From assembly GCF_018383905.1 (NCBI RefSeq), contig NZ_JAGYWA010000001.1, positions 515,518 through 579,517 on the forward strand: a stretch of DNA of 64,000 nt, given 5' to 3'. This DNA is from Flavobacterium branchiicola (GTDB lineage: Bacteria; Bacteroidota; Bacteroidia; Flavobacteriales; Flavobacteriaceae). Both the position numbers and the translations under genes were made by a program. Positions 44,864 to 53,209 of this stretch are shown piece by piece (position 1 is the first letter of the stretch; every line of letters starts with the position of its first letter). The notes under the pieces were generated by a model. The model was not told the origin of the DNA. It ran no database searches and saw only the letters and a list, made by a program, of their open reading frames with translations.

Positions 44864-44871
44864 CAAAAGTA
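44864..44871 (-). promoter_or_regulatory. -7 element abutting the tadA start
   Basis: The minus strand reads TACTTTTG (TANNTTTG), ending five bases before ATG 44858. The transcript would be leaderless or nearly so. Confidence 0.45.
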
Positions 44872-44912
44872 AAACTTTACACATTATTTTTATTACATTT
44901 AAATTCTGAAAT

Positions 44913-45674
44913 TTGAATATGGAAAGAAATCTTAAAATAACCATTCCGGAACCTTGCCACGAAAACTGGGACAAAATGACGCCAAAAGACAATGGAAGAT
45001 TTTGTCTGAGCTGTACAAAAACGGTTGTTGATTTTACTACAATGCTTCCTGAGGAAATTCAGCAGTATTTTATTTCAAATAAAAATATCTGCGGAAGATT
45101 TAAAAACGACCAATTAAATCAGATCAATATTCAGATTCCGTATCAAATATTATACAAACAAACCCACTATCGAAAAATGTTTTTATTAGCACTTTTTATA
45201 GCTATGGGAACAACATTGTTTAGCTGTCAGGATAAGGACGGAAATAAACAAAAAATTGATACAGTTGAAGTTGTAGAAGATTTCGAGCCAGAACAACGGG
45301 CTACTACTGGAATTATGGTCATGCGTACGGACCCACTTAAAGTCGAAGAACAATCTCAGTACGGATCCGGACATTATGGAATTATCTATAATTCAAATGA
45401 TTTAGACGTTACGCCTGTTCCAAAAAAAGGAATGAAAAAATTCAATTCCTATTTTAATAAAAAATGCACTGATCTTGATAAAGGAGAAATATCGGTTTTA
45501 TTTGTAGTGGAAGGTGATGGAACTCTAAGCAATTTTAATATCCTTAAAAATACTACTTCAGCAAGTGATAAAGATATTATAAGCATTCTGGAAAAAGCTC
45601 CAAATTGGATTCCCGGCAAACTAAAAAATCGAATTGTTCGATCAACTTACACTTTACAGATTCCATTTAAGTAA
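44913..45674 (+). CDS. Cys-motif/TonB-C-like protein, paralogue 1
   Basis: 253 residues. The N-terminal ~60 residues carry a Cys-rich motif: EPCHENWDKMT, then GRFCLSC, then ICGRF (four Cys plus His, zinc-ribbon-like). A hydrophobic segment MFLLALFIAMGTTLFSC follows at ~90-107. The variable part leads to a C-terminal TonB-type domain (FVVEGDGTLSNFNIL, then APNWIPGKLKNRIV). Because the Cys domain precedes the membrane segment, I favour a single-pass protein with a cytosolic Cys domain and periplasmic TonB-C domain. First of four tandem genes. Confidence 0.82.
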   Translation: MNMERNLKITIPEPCHENWDKMTPKDNGRFCLSCTKTVVDFTTMLPEEIQQYFISNKNICGRFKNDQLNQINIQIPYQILYKQTHYRKMFLLALFIAMGTTLFSCQDKDGNKQKIDTVEVVEDFEPEQRATTGIMVMRTDPLKVEEQSQYGSGHYGIIYNSNDLDVTPVPKKGMKKFNSYFNKKCTDLDKGEISVLFVVEGDGTLSNFNILKNTTSASDKDIISILEKAPNWIPGKLKNRIVRSTYTLQIPFK

Positions 45675-45680
45675 TAAAGA

Positions 45681-46640
45681 ATGAAATATAAAATAACCAT
45701 TCCTGAACCTTGCCACGAAAGCTGGGACAAAATGACGGCAAAAGATAATGGACGTTTTTGTCTGAGCTGTTCTAAAACGGTTATTGATTTTACTGCTATG
45801 CTTCCCGAAGAAATTCAGCATTATTTCATTCAAAATAAGGATGAAAAAATTTGCGGAAAGTTTAGAAAATCACAATTGGATTCCATAACAATTCAAATTC
45901 CGGATCGAATTTTATATTCGCAAACCAATTATCATAAAATGTTCTTACTAGCTTTGTTTATTGCTATGGGAACAACTTTGTTTAGCTGTCAGGATAAAGA
46001 CGGAAACAAACAAAAAATTGATAAAATCGAAGTTGTTGAAGATTCAGGAACTAGAAAAAACAATCTAATAGATTCTACATCAAATCATAAAAAAGAAATA
46101 GTTGACAAACCAAAATCTAACCCAAATAAACAGGCTAAATACTCATTAAACAAAACAAAAAAAGATCTTTTCCTTGACAAAACACAATGTACAACTGAAA
46201 CTGTTACCAGGGAAATTTACGAAGATAATACTGTTTATGGAGTGGCTGGCATCGATGTTTTGCCCGATTATCCAGGAGGAATTGAAGTCTTTTATAATCT
46301 TTTTAGAAATGATTATAAAATTCCAAAGGAGTTAAAAAAATCGACCGGAGAAATAAAAATGTCTTTCGTAATTGAAAAAAACGGAACTTTAAATGAAATA
46401 AAAACTCTTGAAAGTCCTGGTTACGAAACCGGAGAAGAAGCGTCCAGAATTTTACAAAAATCTATTAAATGGACCCCAGGTGAAATAAGCGGGAGAAAAG
46501 TCAGAACTAATTATGATCTTTTTATTAAACTCGATTTAGATACTCTCAATAGTAAAAAACGAAAAAGAAAATTTTCAAAAATTACTTCTGTCAAAGTGAT
46601 CAAAACTAAAGACGATTATGAAAACAATAAAACATTATAG
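45681..46640 (+). CDS. Cys-motif/TonB-C-like protein, paralogue 2
   Basis: 319 residues, starting six bases after paralogue 1. It repeats the same N terminus (KITIPEPCHESWDKMTAKDN, GRFCLSC, KICGKF) and membrane segment almost unchanged, then has its own Lys/Asn-rich linker. The TonB-C-type domain reads FVIEKNGTLNEIKTLESPG and SIKWTPGEISGRKVR. A short Lys-rich tail follows. The near-identical N termini with divergent linkers suggest recent duplication or gene conversion. TonB-like proteins transmit proton-motive-force energy to outer-membrane receptors; the partner of this one is unknown. Confidence 0.82.
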   Translation: MKYKITIPEPCHESWDKMTAKDNGRFCLSCSKTVIDFTAMLPEEIQHYFIQNKDEKICGKFRKSQLDSITIQIPDRILYSQTNYHKMFLLALFIAMGTTLFSCQDKDGNKQKIDKIEVVEDSGTRKNNLIDSTSNHKKEIVDKPKSNPNKQAKYSLNKTKKDLFLDKTQCTTETVTREIYEDNTVYGVAGIDVLPDYPGGIEVFYNLFRNDYKIPKELKKSTGEIKMSFVIEKNGTLNEIKTLESPGYETGEEASRILQKSIKWTPGEISGRKVRTNYDLFIKLDLDTLNSKKRKRKFSKITSVKVIKTKDDYENNKTL

Positions 46641-46678
46641 TCTTTATATTTCTGAAAGCATTCTTATAAATACAAAAT

Positions 46679-47644
46679 ATGGAATTCAAAATAACCATTC
46701 CTGAACCTTGTCACGAAAACTGGGATAAAATGACGCCAAAAGAAAATGGCCGTTTTTGTCTGAGCTGTTCTAAAACGGTTATTGATTTTACAAAAATGCT
46801 TCCTGAGGAAATTCAGCATTATTTCATTCAAAATAGAAATGAAAAAATTTGTGGCAGATTTAAAAAATCGCAATTGAATACTATAAATATTCAAATTCCA
46901 AATCGGGTTTTATATTCTCAAACACATTATCATAAAATGTTTTTGCTTGCCTTATTCATTGCTATGGGAACAACTTTGTTTAGCTGTCAGGATAAAGACG
47001 GAAACAAACAAAAAATTGATACAATCGAAGTCGTTGAGGATTCAAAACAGAATGAAAATGCAAAACAAATTCCACCACCACCAGCCCCTCCACTAAAACA
47101 AGACAATCAAGATTACCATAAAAAAAGTACACAAAGGACAACTGGCGAAGTGATTTTAGAAAATCAGACAAACTCAGTCAATAAAACAAAAAAGAATAAA
47201 TTAAAATTTAATGTGGCTTCAACAAATTGTGAAAAAACAACCTATCGCAATCATAAATCTTCATCAAAAATAAATGGCAGAAAAACGATTGTACAAGATT
47301 CTATTGTAAAAGAGGAGGATATTTATGTCACCGGAGCTGCAATCGAAACAAAAGCAGATTATCCAAATGGAATTAACGCTTTCTATGCGTTTTTTGCTCA
47401 GGAATTTAAAAGGCCTGAAAAAGTTGAGAATTCAAAAGATCGTATTCTTGTTTCATTTGTCATAGAAAAAGATGGGGCTTTAACATCAATTGAATTTCCA
47501 AAAAATATCGATTCTCAATTAAAATCAGAAATAACACGTGTTTTAAAACTGTCTCCTAGATGGATTCCAAGTGAACAAAACGGCAAAAAGACAAGAACAA
47601 AATACAGCTTTCCAATATTCCTTGAAAATGAAGATAAATCATAA
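46679..47644 (+). CDS. Cys-motif/TonB-C-like protein, paralogue 3
   Basis: 321 residues. Same plan: EPCHENWDKMTPKENGRFC, SC, KICGRF, then the MFLLALFIAMGTTLFSC segment. The linker has a Pro-rich stretch (PPPPAPPLKQ), as TonB proteins often do to span the periplasm. The C-terminal domain reads FVIEKDGALTSIEFPK and LSPRWIPSEQNGKKTR. Its last codons overlap the start of paralogue 4. Confidence 0.82.
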   Translation: MEFKITIPEPCHENWDKMTPKENGRFCLSCSKTVIDFTKMLPEEIQHYFIQNRNEKICGRFKKSQLNTINIQIPNRVLYSQTHYHKMFLLALFIAMGTTLFSCQDKDGNKQKIDTIEVVEDSKQNENAKQIPPPPAPPLKQDNQDYHKKSTQRTTGEVILENQTNSVNKTKKNKLKFNVASTNCEKTTYRNHKSSSKINGRKTIVQDSIVKEEDIYVTGAAIETKADYPNGINAFYAFFAQEFKRPEKVENSKDRILVSFVIEKDGALTSIEFPKNIDSQLKSEITRVLKLSPRWIPSEQNGKKTRTKYSFPIFLENEDKS

Positions 47645-48254
47645 AGTAACTGCTCAGACAAAGTATTACAAACTGTTTTTGCCAGTACTGTATTTAATTG
47701 TCGGAATAACTTTTTTCAGTTGTCAAAATAAAGAAGTTAAAAATACTGAAGTTCCCCGCGATACTTTAACAACAAAATCTGGTGTTTCAGAGAAAAGTAC
47801 AATAAGCACGAAAAAAACAGATCAACCACCGCCAGATTCACCAAAAGTGGAACAGCTTAAATTAGAAAAACCAATACCAATTGTAAATAAAGAAGTAAGC
47901 GAAACTAAAACTTCAAAAGCCGATAAGGCAAAAAAAGAGAACTCATCAGTAGTTGTAAAAGCCCCTTCAAATCTTAATGCAGAATTCCCGGGCGGCATTG
48001 ATCAATTTCATAGTTTTTTTATGAAAGAATATAAAAAGCCCGAAAGCGTAAATTATTGGAAACTTAATTTCACTCTTGCATTTGCGGTAGAAAAAAATGG
48101 CTCTGTTTCATTTCTTGAATGTTCTCCAGCAGTTGAAGAACCTCTGGAAAAAGAAATAATCAGAGTTTTAAGTTTATGCCCAAAATGGCAGCCGGGTGAA
48201 TCGAACGGAAAAAAAATCAGGATGCAATATTCTGTACCTATTTTATTGAAATAA
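47628..48254 (+). CDS. TonB-C-like protein, paralogue 4 lacking the Cys domain
   Basis: 208 residues from MKINHKVTAQTKYYK, which overlaps paralogue 3 by 17 bases. The frame is open 19 codons further upstream, but that lies inside paralogue 3's conserved end. It begins at the membrane segment (KLFLPVLYLIVGITFFSC), so the Cys-rich module is missing. The Lys/Pro-rich linker and TonB-C-type domain (FAVEKNGSVSFLECSPAVEE, LCPKWQPGESNGKKIR) remain. Without the upstream domain, the FFSC could serve as a true lipobox, making this copy a possible lipoprotein. Confidence 0.78.
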   Translation: MKINHKVTAQTKYYKLFLPVLYLIVGITFFSCQNKEVKNTEVPRDTLTTKSGVSEKSTISTKKTDQPPPDSPKVEQLKLEKPIPIVNKEVSETKTSKADKAKKENSSVVVKAPSNLNAEFPGGIDQFHSFFMKEYKKPESVNYWKLNFTLAFAVEKNGSVSFLECSPAVEEPLEKEIIRVLSLCPKWQPGESNGKKIRMQYSVPILLK

Positions 48255-48284
48255 GACTCGGCAGAAAAATTAAATTTAAAACCG

Positions 48285-48292
48285 TAAATTTG
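48285..48292 (+). promoter_or_regulatory. -7 element for dxs
   Basis: TAAATTTG matches TANNTTTG, 14 bases before the dxs ATG. It gives dxs its own transcription start apart from the TonB-like genes. Confidence 0.5.
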
Positions 48293-48306
48293 CTTTTTAC
48301 CTTACA

Positions 48307-50094
48307 ATGAAAAGCAATTTACTTTCAAACATATACAATCCTGCTGATTTACGTTTACTCAACGAAACTCAATTACCGCAACTGGCGAAAGAATTACGAG
48401 ATTTTATCATTGATATTGTTTCTGTAAAAGAAGGTCATTTGGGCGCTAGTCTTGGCGTTGTAGAATTAACGATTGCTTTGCATTACGTTTTTAATACTCC
48501 CGAAGATTTACTGGTTTGGGATGTTGGACATCAAGCTTACGGACATAAAATCCTGACGGAAAGAAGAGAAAATTTCGACACCAACAGACAAATAAACGGC
48601 ATTTCCGGATTTCCTAAAAGAAGCGAAAGTGTTTATGATACTTTTGGTGTAGGACATTCTTCTACTTCTATTTCTGCTGCGTTGGGAATGGCGATTGCGT
48701 CTAAATTGAAAGGTGATTTAGATAAAGAACATATTGCCGTAATTGGAGATGCTTCAATTGCAAGCGGAATGGCTTTTGAAGGTTTAAATCACGCCGGAGT
48801 TACTGATGCTAATATTTTGGTTATTCTAAATGATAATGCTATCGGAATTGATCCAAGTGTTGGTGCTTTAAAAAAATACCTGACTGCGGTAAAAAACGGA
48901 AAAAATCCAAAGCAAAATAACATTATAAAGTCTTTGAATTTTGATTATTCTGGTCCAATTGACGGACACGATCTTCCGAAATTAATTAAAGAATTAAAGC
49001 GTTTAAAAAAGATCAAAGGTCCAAAATTCCTTCATATTGTTACCACAAAAGGAAAAGGTTTGCAACAGGCTGAAGAAAATCAGGTAAAATATCATGCGCC
49101 CGGTAAATTTGATGCTTTAACAGGCGAACTTCAACTTAAATCTGAAGAAAATCTTCCTCCAAAATATCAGGATGTTTTTGGCTTAACTATATTAGATTTA
49201 GCCAAAAAGAACGAAAAAATTATCGGAATCACGCCGGCAATGCCATCCGGAAGTTCTTTAAAATTTATGATGGATGAATTACCGGATCGTGCTTTTGATG
49301 TTGGAATTGCAGAACAACATGCTGTAACTCTTTCTGCAGGAATGGCGACTCAGGGCATGATCGTATATTGCAATATTTATTCGACATTTTTGCAGCGCGC
49401 CTACGATCAGGTCATACACGATGTGGCTTTACAGAATTTGCCTGTAATATTTTGTCTTGACAGAGCCGGTTTGGTTGGAGAAGACGGCGCAACGCATCAT
49501 GGTGTTTTTGATATTGCCTATTTAAGAGCAATTCCAAATCTCATTATTTATGCGCCAATCAACGAAATCGCACTTCAAAACATTTTATATACGGCGCAGT
49601 TAGGTTTAAATCATCCTATCGCAATTCGATATCCGCGTGGTCGTGGTGTATTGCCAAATTGGGAAGTAGAAAATTTCGGACATTACGACAAAATTAAAAT
49701 CGGCGAAGCTCACTGCCTGAAAAACGGAAATCTGACCGCTGTTTTATCAACCGGAACAATCGGAAATAATGTTACTGAAGCACTAAACCAATGTTCTAAT
49801 TCAGATACAATTGCGCATTATGACTTCCCTTTTATTAAACCATTAGATAACAATCTATTACACGATATTTTCACACGTTTCAAGACTATAATTACGATCG
49901 AGGACGGAACTGTAAATGGAGGTTTTGGAAGTGCTATTTTAGAATTTGCAGCGGCCCATAATTTTAAAAATGACATCAAAATTTTGGGTATTCCGGATGA
50001 CTTTATTGAGCATGGAACCGTGTCTCAGTTACAACAATTGTGTAAGATTGACGTTAAAAGTTTAATAAATCTTTTTTCAAATGCTGTAAAATAA
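48307..50094 (+). CDS. dxs: 1-deoxy-D-xylulose-5-phosphate synthase
   Basis: 595 residues, slightly shorter than E. coli Dxs. It condenses pyruvate and glyceraldehyde 3-phosphate, the first step of the MEP isoprenoid pathway, using thiamine diphosphate. It has GVGHSSTSISAALGMA, the ThDP/metal motif GDASIASGMAFEGLNHAG...NDN, the catalytic-region DVGIAEQHAVTLSAGMA, and RYPRGRG in the C-terminal transketolase domain. It lies after the TonB-like array and before a DUF3078 protein gene. Confidence 0.95.
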   Translation: MKSNLLSNIYNPADLRLLNETQLPQLAKELRDFIIDIVSVKEGHLGASLGVVELTIALHYVFNTPEDLLVWDVGHQAYGHKILTERRENFDTNRQINGISGFPKRSESVYDTFGVGHSSTSISAALGMAIASKLKGDLDKEHIAVIGDASIASGMAFEGLNHAGVTDANILVILNDNAIGIDPSVGALKKYLTAVKNGKNPKQNNIIKSLNFDYSGPIDGHDLPKLIKELKRLKKIKGPKFLHIVTTKGKGLQQAEENQVKYHAPGKFDALTGELQLKSEENLPPKYQDVFGLTILDLAKKNEKIIGITPAMPSGSSLKFMMDELPDRAFDVGIAEQHAVTLSAGMATQGMIVYCNIYSTFLQRAYDQVIHDVALQNLPVIFCLDRAGLVGEDGATHHGVFDIAYLRAIPNLIIYAPINEIALQNILYTAQLGLNHPIAIRYPRGRGVLPNWEVENFGHYDKIKIGEAHCLKNGNLTAVLSTGTIGNNVTEALNQCSNSDTIAHYDFPFIKPLDNNLLHDIFTRFKTIITIEDGTVNGGFGSAILEFAAAHNFKNDIKILGIPDDFIEHGTVSQLQQLCKIDVKSLINLFSNAVK

Positions 50095-50128
50095 TTATTT
50101 TGCAGCTCCAAAAACTAAAATAAGCCTA

Positions 50129-51130
50129 ATGAAATTATTGCGTTCTGCCCTTTTGCTGTTATTACTAATGTGTACTTCAAATAACTTTGCACAAATAATA
50201 CAAACTACATTAGACCCAAATCAATTACCTGCATTACCCTCTAACTGGGCCAAAAAAAATCAGTTAGGTTTTGATATTTCAGAGATTGCTTTCGTCAATT
50301 GGAGCGCGGGGGGAACAAGTTCTGTTTCGGGATTATTTAAGGGTGAATTCAACAGAACTTATCAAAAGAACAACCATAAATGGGTAAACGAACTTATCGT
50401 AAAATATGGTTTAAATAAACAGGACGGAATTGAATTAAGAAAAACAGATGATGCACTTCAATTTAATTCAACTTACGGTTTTAGAAAAGATACTGTAACA
50501 AACTGGTACTATTCTGCAAAATTTAACTTCAACACACAATTTTCAGACGGTTATAATTATCCTAACAGGGATGTTGCTATTTCTAAACCATTTGCCCCAG
50601 CTTATATTTTCCTTGGAGCAGGAGCTGAAAACTCAAATAAACAAAAAAACAGAGTCTTTTATTTCTCTCCAATTACGTTAAAAACCACTTTGGTTTTAGA
50701 TGATACTTTGGCAAATCAGGGCGCATTTGGGGTTCGAAAAGCGGTTTATGCAACTGACCCTTTAGATCCTGCAAATACGATTTTGGTTCAGGAAGGTCAA
50801 AAAGTAAAAGCCGAATTTGGTATTCTTTTTACCGCTTACACAAAAAGTGAAATTTATAAAAACGTTTTCTACGAAAACCGACTAAGTTTATATACTGATT
50901 ATTTGAACAAATTCGGAAATGTCGATATTGATTATGACACCCGTTTAGACCTTGTTGTTAATGCTTATGTAAAAGCAAATATTGGTGTACATTTAGTATA
51001 TGACGACGATATTAAAACCAAAAAAGACGTGGTTGATCCTGTATCTGGAGCAACCAGTCAGGTTAATGACGGACCAAGAATGCAGTTAAGACAAGTTCTG
51101 GGTGTAGGTCTGGTTTATGCTTTTCAATAA
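50129..51130 (+). CDS. DUF3078 family secreted protein
   Basis: 333 residues with signal peptide (LLLLLLMCTSNNFAQ). ISEIAFVNWSAGGTSSVSGLF, the YGLNKQDGIELRKTDDALQFNSTYGF block and amphipathic strands to the C terminus (VLGVGLVYAFQ) match the DUF3078 family of Bacteroidota. The strand pattern suggests an outer-membrane beta barrel. The function is unknown. It follows dxs by 34 bases, may be co-transcribed with it, and is convergent with dgt. Confidence 0.85.
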   Translation: MKLLRSALLLLLLMCTSNNFAQIIQTTLDPNQLPALPSNWAKKNQLGFDISEIAFVNWSAGGTSSVSGLFKGEFNRTYQKNNHKWVNELIVKYGLNKQDGIELRKTDDALQFNSTYGFRKDTVTNWYYSAKFNFNTQFSDGYNYPNRDVAISKPFAPAYIFLGAGAENSNKQKNRVFYFSPITLKTTLVLDDTLANQGAFGVRKAVYATDPLDPANTILVQEGQKVKAEFGILFTAYTKSEIYKNVFYENRLSLYTDYLNKFGNVDIDYDTRLDLVVNAYVKANIGVHLVYDDDIKTKKDVVDPVSGATSQVNDGPRMQLRQVLGVGLVYAFQ

Positions 51131-51143
51131 TAAATTTCCTGAA

Positions 51144-52490
51144 TTAATTGGTTTTTCTGCCATTAATGGTATCAAACAATTCTAAGGCGTTTCCGTCTGT
51201 TAGCAGCGAAACATAATGACAAATATGAAGCAAACGCTCATATAAATTCGTTTTTTCTAAATGATGTTTTTCAGGCAGCATTTTCAAAAGTAATTTATCA
51301 TAATTTGAGGCTGTTCCTTCATATTTGTTATTGAAAGCTGTAATAAATTTATCCAGTAAAGTCTGGATGATTTGATAACCTACAATTTCTTTCTCGATTA
51401 CTTCACGGCTTTGATAGATTTTCTCAACACTCAGGTTGATAATATCATTCATCTGCGCTTTGTATTTACTTTTATCTGTTAAAGCAAAAGGGAATTTCCC
51501 TGCCATAATTGCTTCTTCATTTTCGATAAAAACATCAACAGCATCATTAATTAAAGAACCAATGGCAAGTGCACGCAAATAGCTTATTCGGTCTTCTTTT
51601 GTTTCAAGTGTTTTATATTTTACTACGCCAATATTGTCTTTTACCAACTTGATCAGGTATTCTAGAGCGTAATCTTCAGAAACTAGTCCTAAATTAATTC
51701 CGTCTTCAAAATCTATAATGGTGTAACAAATATCATCTGCCGCTTCGACTAAATAAGCCAAAGGATGTCTTTCAAAACCAATATCATCGCCCGATTTATT
51801 GGCAATCATTCCCATATCATGGGCAACTTCTTCAAAAAAAGATTTATCAGTCTGGAAGAAACCGTATTTTTTATCGGCAATATTATTTGTTGGCTTTTTA
51901 GGAAGACTTTCTTTTGGGTATTTCATAAAAGCTCCCAAAGTAGCATACGAAATTCTAAGTCCGCCTTCAATTCCCGGGCGACTTGCCGTTAATACAGAAA
52001 ATCCGTTGGCATTTCCTTCAAAATCAATTAAATCCTGCCATTCTTTAGCCGTAAGCTTATCTTTAAATTTCGCTCCGTTTCCGATAGAAAAATATTCTCC
52101 AATCGCTTTTTCACCAGAATGTCCAAAAGGTGGATTCCCAATATCGTGTGCCAATGAAGCCGCAGCCACAATAGCTCCAAAATCATTCATATGGTAACCG
52201 TGAACTTCTTTCAGATAAGGATATTTTTCGATAATCTTTTTCCCAACCAAACGTCCAAGCGAACGCCCTACAACCGAAACTTCCAGACTGTGCGTTAAAC
52301 GGGTGTGCACAAAATCGGTTTTAGAAAGCGGAATAACTTGTGTTTTATCTTGTAAACTTCTAAAAGCAGCAGAAAATATAATTCGGTCATAATCGACTTC
52401 AAAACCTAAACGGGTATCATCTTGTTCTACACGTAATCTTTTGCTTGTATCTCCCTGACGTTTTAATGATAAAAGTTGTTCCCAGTTCAT
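51144..52490 (-). CDS. dgt: Deoxyguanosinetriphosphate triphosphohydrolase (dGTPase)
   Basis: 448 residues. It hydrolyses dGTP to deoxyguanosine and triphosphate, controlling dNTP pools. The HD-domain signature is complete: THSLEVSVVGRSLG, then AHDIGNPPFGHSGE, with a later AADDICYTIIDFEDG. The N terminus (RQGDTSKRLRVEQDDTR) is standard for the family. It is convergent with the DUF3078 gene. Some family members prefer other dNTPs; exact specificity cannot be read from sequence. Confidence 0.94.
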   Translation of the reverse strand: MNWEQLLSLKRQGDTSKRLRVEQDDTRLGFEVDYDRIIFSAAFRSLQDKTQVIPLSKTDFVHTRLTHSLEVSVVGRSLGRLVGKKIIEKYPYLKEVHGYHMNDFGAIVAAASLAHDIGNPPFGHSGEKAIGEYFSIGNGAKFKDKLTAKEWQDLIDFEGNANGFSVLTASRPGIEGGLRISYATLGAFMKYPKESLPKKPTNNIADKKYGFFQTDKSFFEEVAHDMGMIANKSGDDIGFERHPLAYLVEAADDICYTIIDFEDGINLGLVSEDYALEYLIKLVKDNIGVVKYKTLETKEDRISYLRALAIGSLINDAVDVFIENEEAIMAGKFPFALTDKSKYKAQMNDIINLSVEKIYQSREVIEKEIVGYQIIQTLLDKFITAFNNKYEGTASNYDKLLLKMLPEKHHLEKTNLYERLLHICHYVSLLTDGNALELFDTINGRKTN

Positions 52491-52493
52491 TTT

Positions 52494-52545
52494 ATGATTT
52501 TAGATTTGTGATTTTAGATTTGTGATTTTAGATTTTAGATTGATG
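52494..52545. repeat. AT-rich tandem repeat (GATTTTAGATTTGT units)
   Basis: Two to three copies of the 14-base unit lie just upstream of dgt. The same GATTTTA motif recurs at 32520-32550. Confidence 0.6.
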
Positions 52546-52590
52546 ATCTAAACGTCAAAAATACGTTTTATTTTAGGATTTTCTACTTCT

Positions 52591-53052
52591 TTAAAACTCT
52601 AATGCCGTGCTGTGTTTGATTTCTCCCATTACAAAAATACTGTTGGTATTTCCAATATTTTCAATAGTTGATAGTTTATTCATGACAAAATCCTGATAGC
52701 TAGCCATATCCTTTACCAAAATCTTCAGCATAAAATCATAGTCACCTGCAATGTTGTAGCATTCTATAATTTCAGGAAGCGCCACAATATCTTTTACAAA
52801 ATTACTTCCCACATTCTTTGCATGTTCTTTTAAACGTACATTACAGAAAACGGTCATGCCACGATTCATTTTTTTCTTGTCTAAAAGCGCTACATATTTT
52901 GTAATGTAACCATCTCTTTCGAGTCTTTTAATTCGTTCATAAACCGGAGTAACCGTCAGAAATAATTTACTTGCGAGGTCTTTTGTGTTGATATTTGAGT
53001 TTTCCTGAAGGTGTTTCAGGATCAATAAATCTGTTTTATCTAAGTTTTCCAT
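52591..53052 (-). CDS. Lrp/AsnC family transcriptional regulator
   Basis: 153 residues. The winged HTH is at ~5-65 (KTDLLILKHLQENSNINTKDLASKL starts it), followed by the RAM/AsnC ligand-binding domain (ALPEIIECYNIAGDYDFMLKI). Such proteins form octamers on DNA and respond to amino acids. It is divergently oriented to metE across 157 bases that hold three operator-like repeats, so it probably controls itself and metE, perhaps sensing methionine. This is inference from layout. Confidence 0.92.
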   Translation of the reverse strand: MENLDKTDLLILKHLQENSNINTKDLASKLFLTVTPVYERIKRLERDGYITKYVALLDKKKMNRGMTVFCNVRLKEHAKNVGSNFVKDIVALPEIIECYNIAGDYDFMLKILVKDMASYQDFVMNKLSTIENIGNTNSIFVMGEIKHSTALEF

Positions 53053-53087
53053 AGTTTTTTTTACGGCTAAAGTTTCATTAAAAAGAT

Positions 53088-53103
53088 TTTTACAGTAATA
53101 AAA
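53088..53103. promoter_or_regulatory. Operator-like site 1 (lrp-metE)
   Basis: TTTTACAGTAATAAAA differs at only two positions from site 2, 43 bases further. Spacing of about four helical turns suits an Lrp oligomer. Confidence 0.55.
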
Positions 53104-53130
53104 TCTTTAAAAAATACATTTTAAAACATA

Positions 53131-53146
53131 TTTTACTGAAATAAAA
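53131..53146. promoter_or_regulatory. Operator-like site 2 (lrp-metE)
   Basis: TTTTACTGAAATAAAA shares 14 of 16 positions with site 1 and contains the TACTGAA half-site also found in site 3. Confidence 0.55.
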
Positions 53147-53176
53147 CTCAAATATAAGTTATAAAAACCAAGAAAG

Positions 53177-53184
53177 TAAATTTG
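53177..53184 (+). promoter_or_regulatory. -7 promoter element of metE
   Basis: TAAATTTG matches TANNTTTG, 25 bases before the metE ATG. It abuts the palindromic site 3, where a bound protein would block transcription. Confidence 0.6.
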
Positions 53185-53203
53185 TTCAGTAAAAAATACT
53201 GAA
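53185..53203. promoter_or_regulatory. Palindromic operator-like site 3 at the metE start
   Basis: TTCAGTA, five A, TACTGAA is a perfect 7-base inverted repeat lying directly after the -7 element, ending 6 bases before the metE start codon. Confidence 0.6.
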
Positions 53204-53209
53204 TCAAAA

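Noticed and set aside
53053..53209. A SAM or cobalamin riboswitch upstream of metE
   Set aside because: The leader after the -7 element is only about 25 bases, and the gap holds operator-like repeats rather than conserved riboswitch helices.
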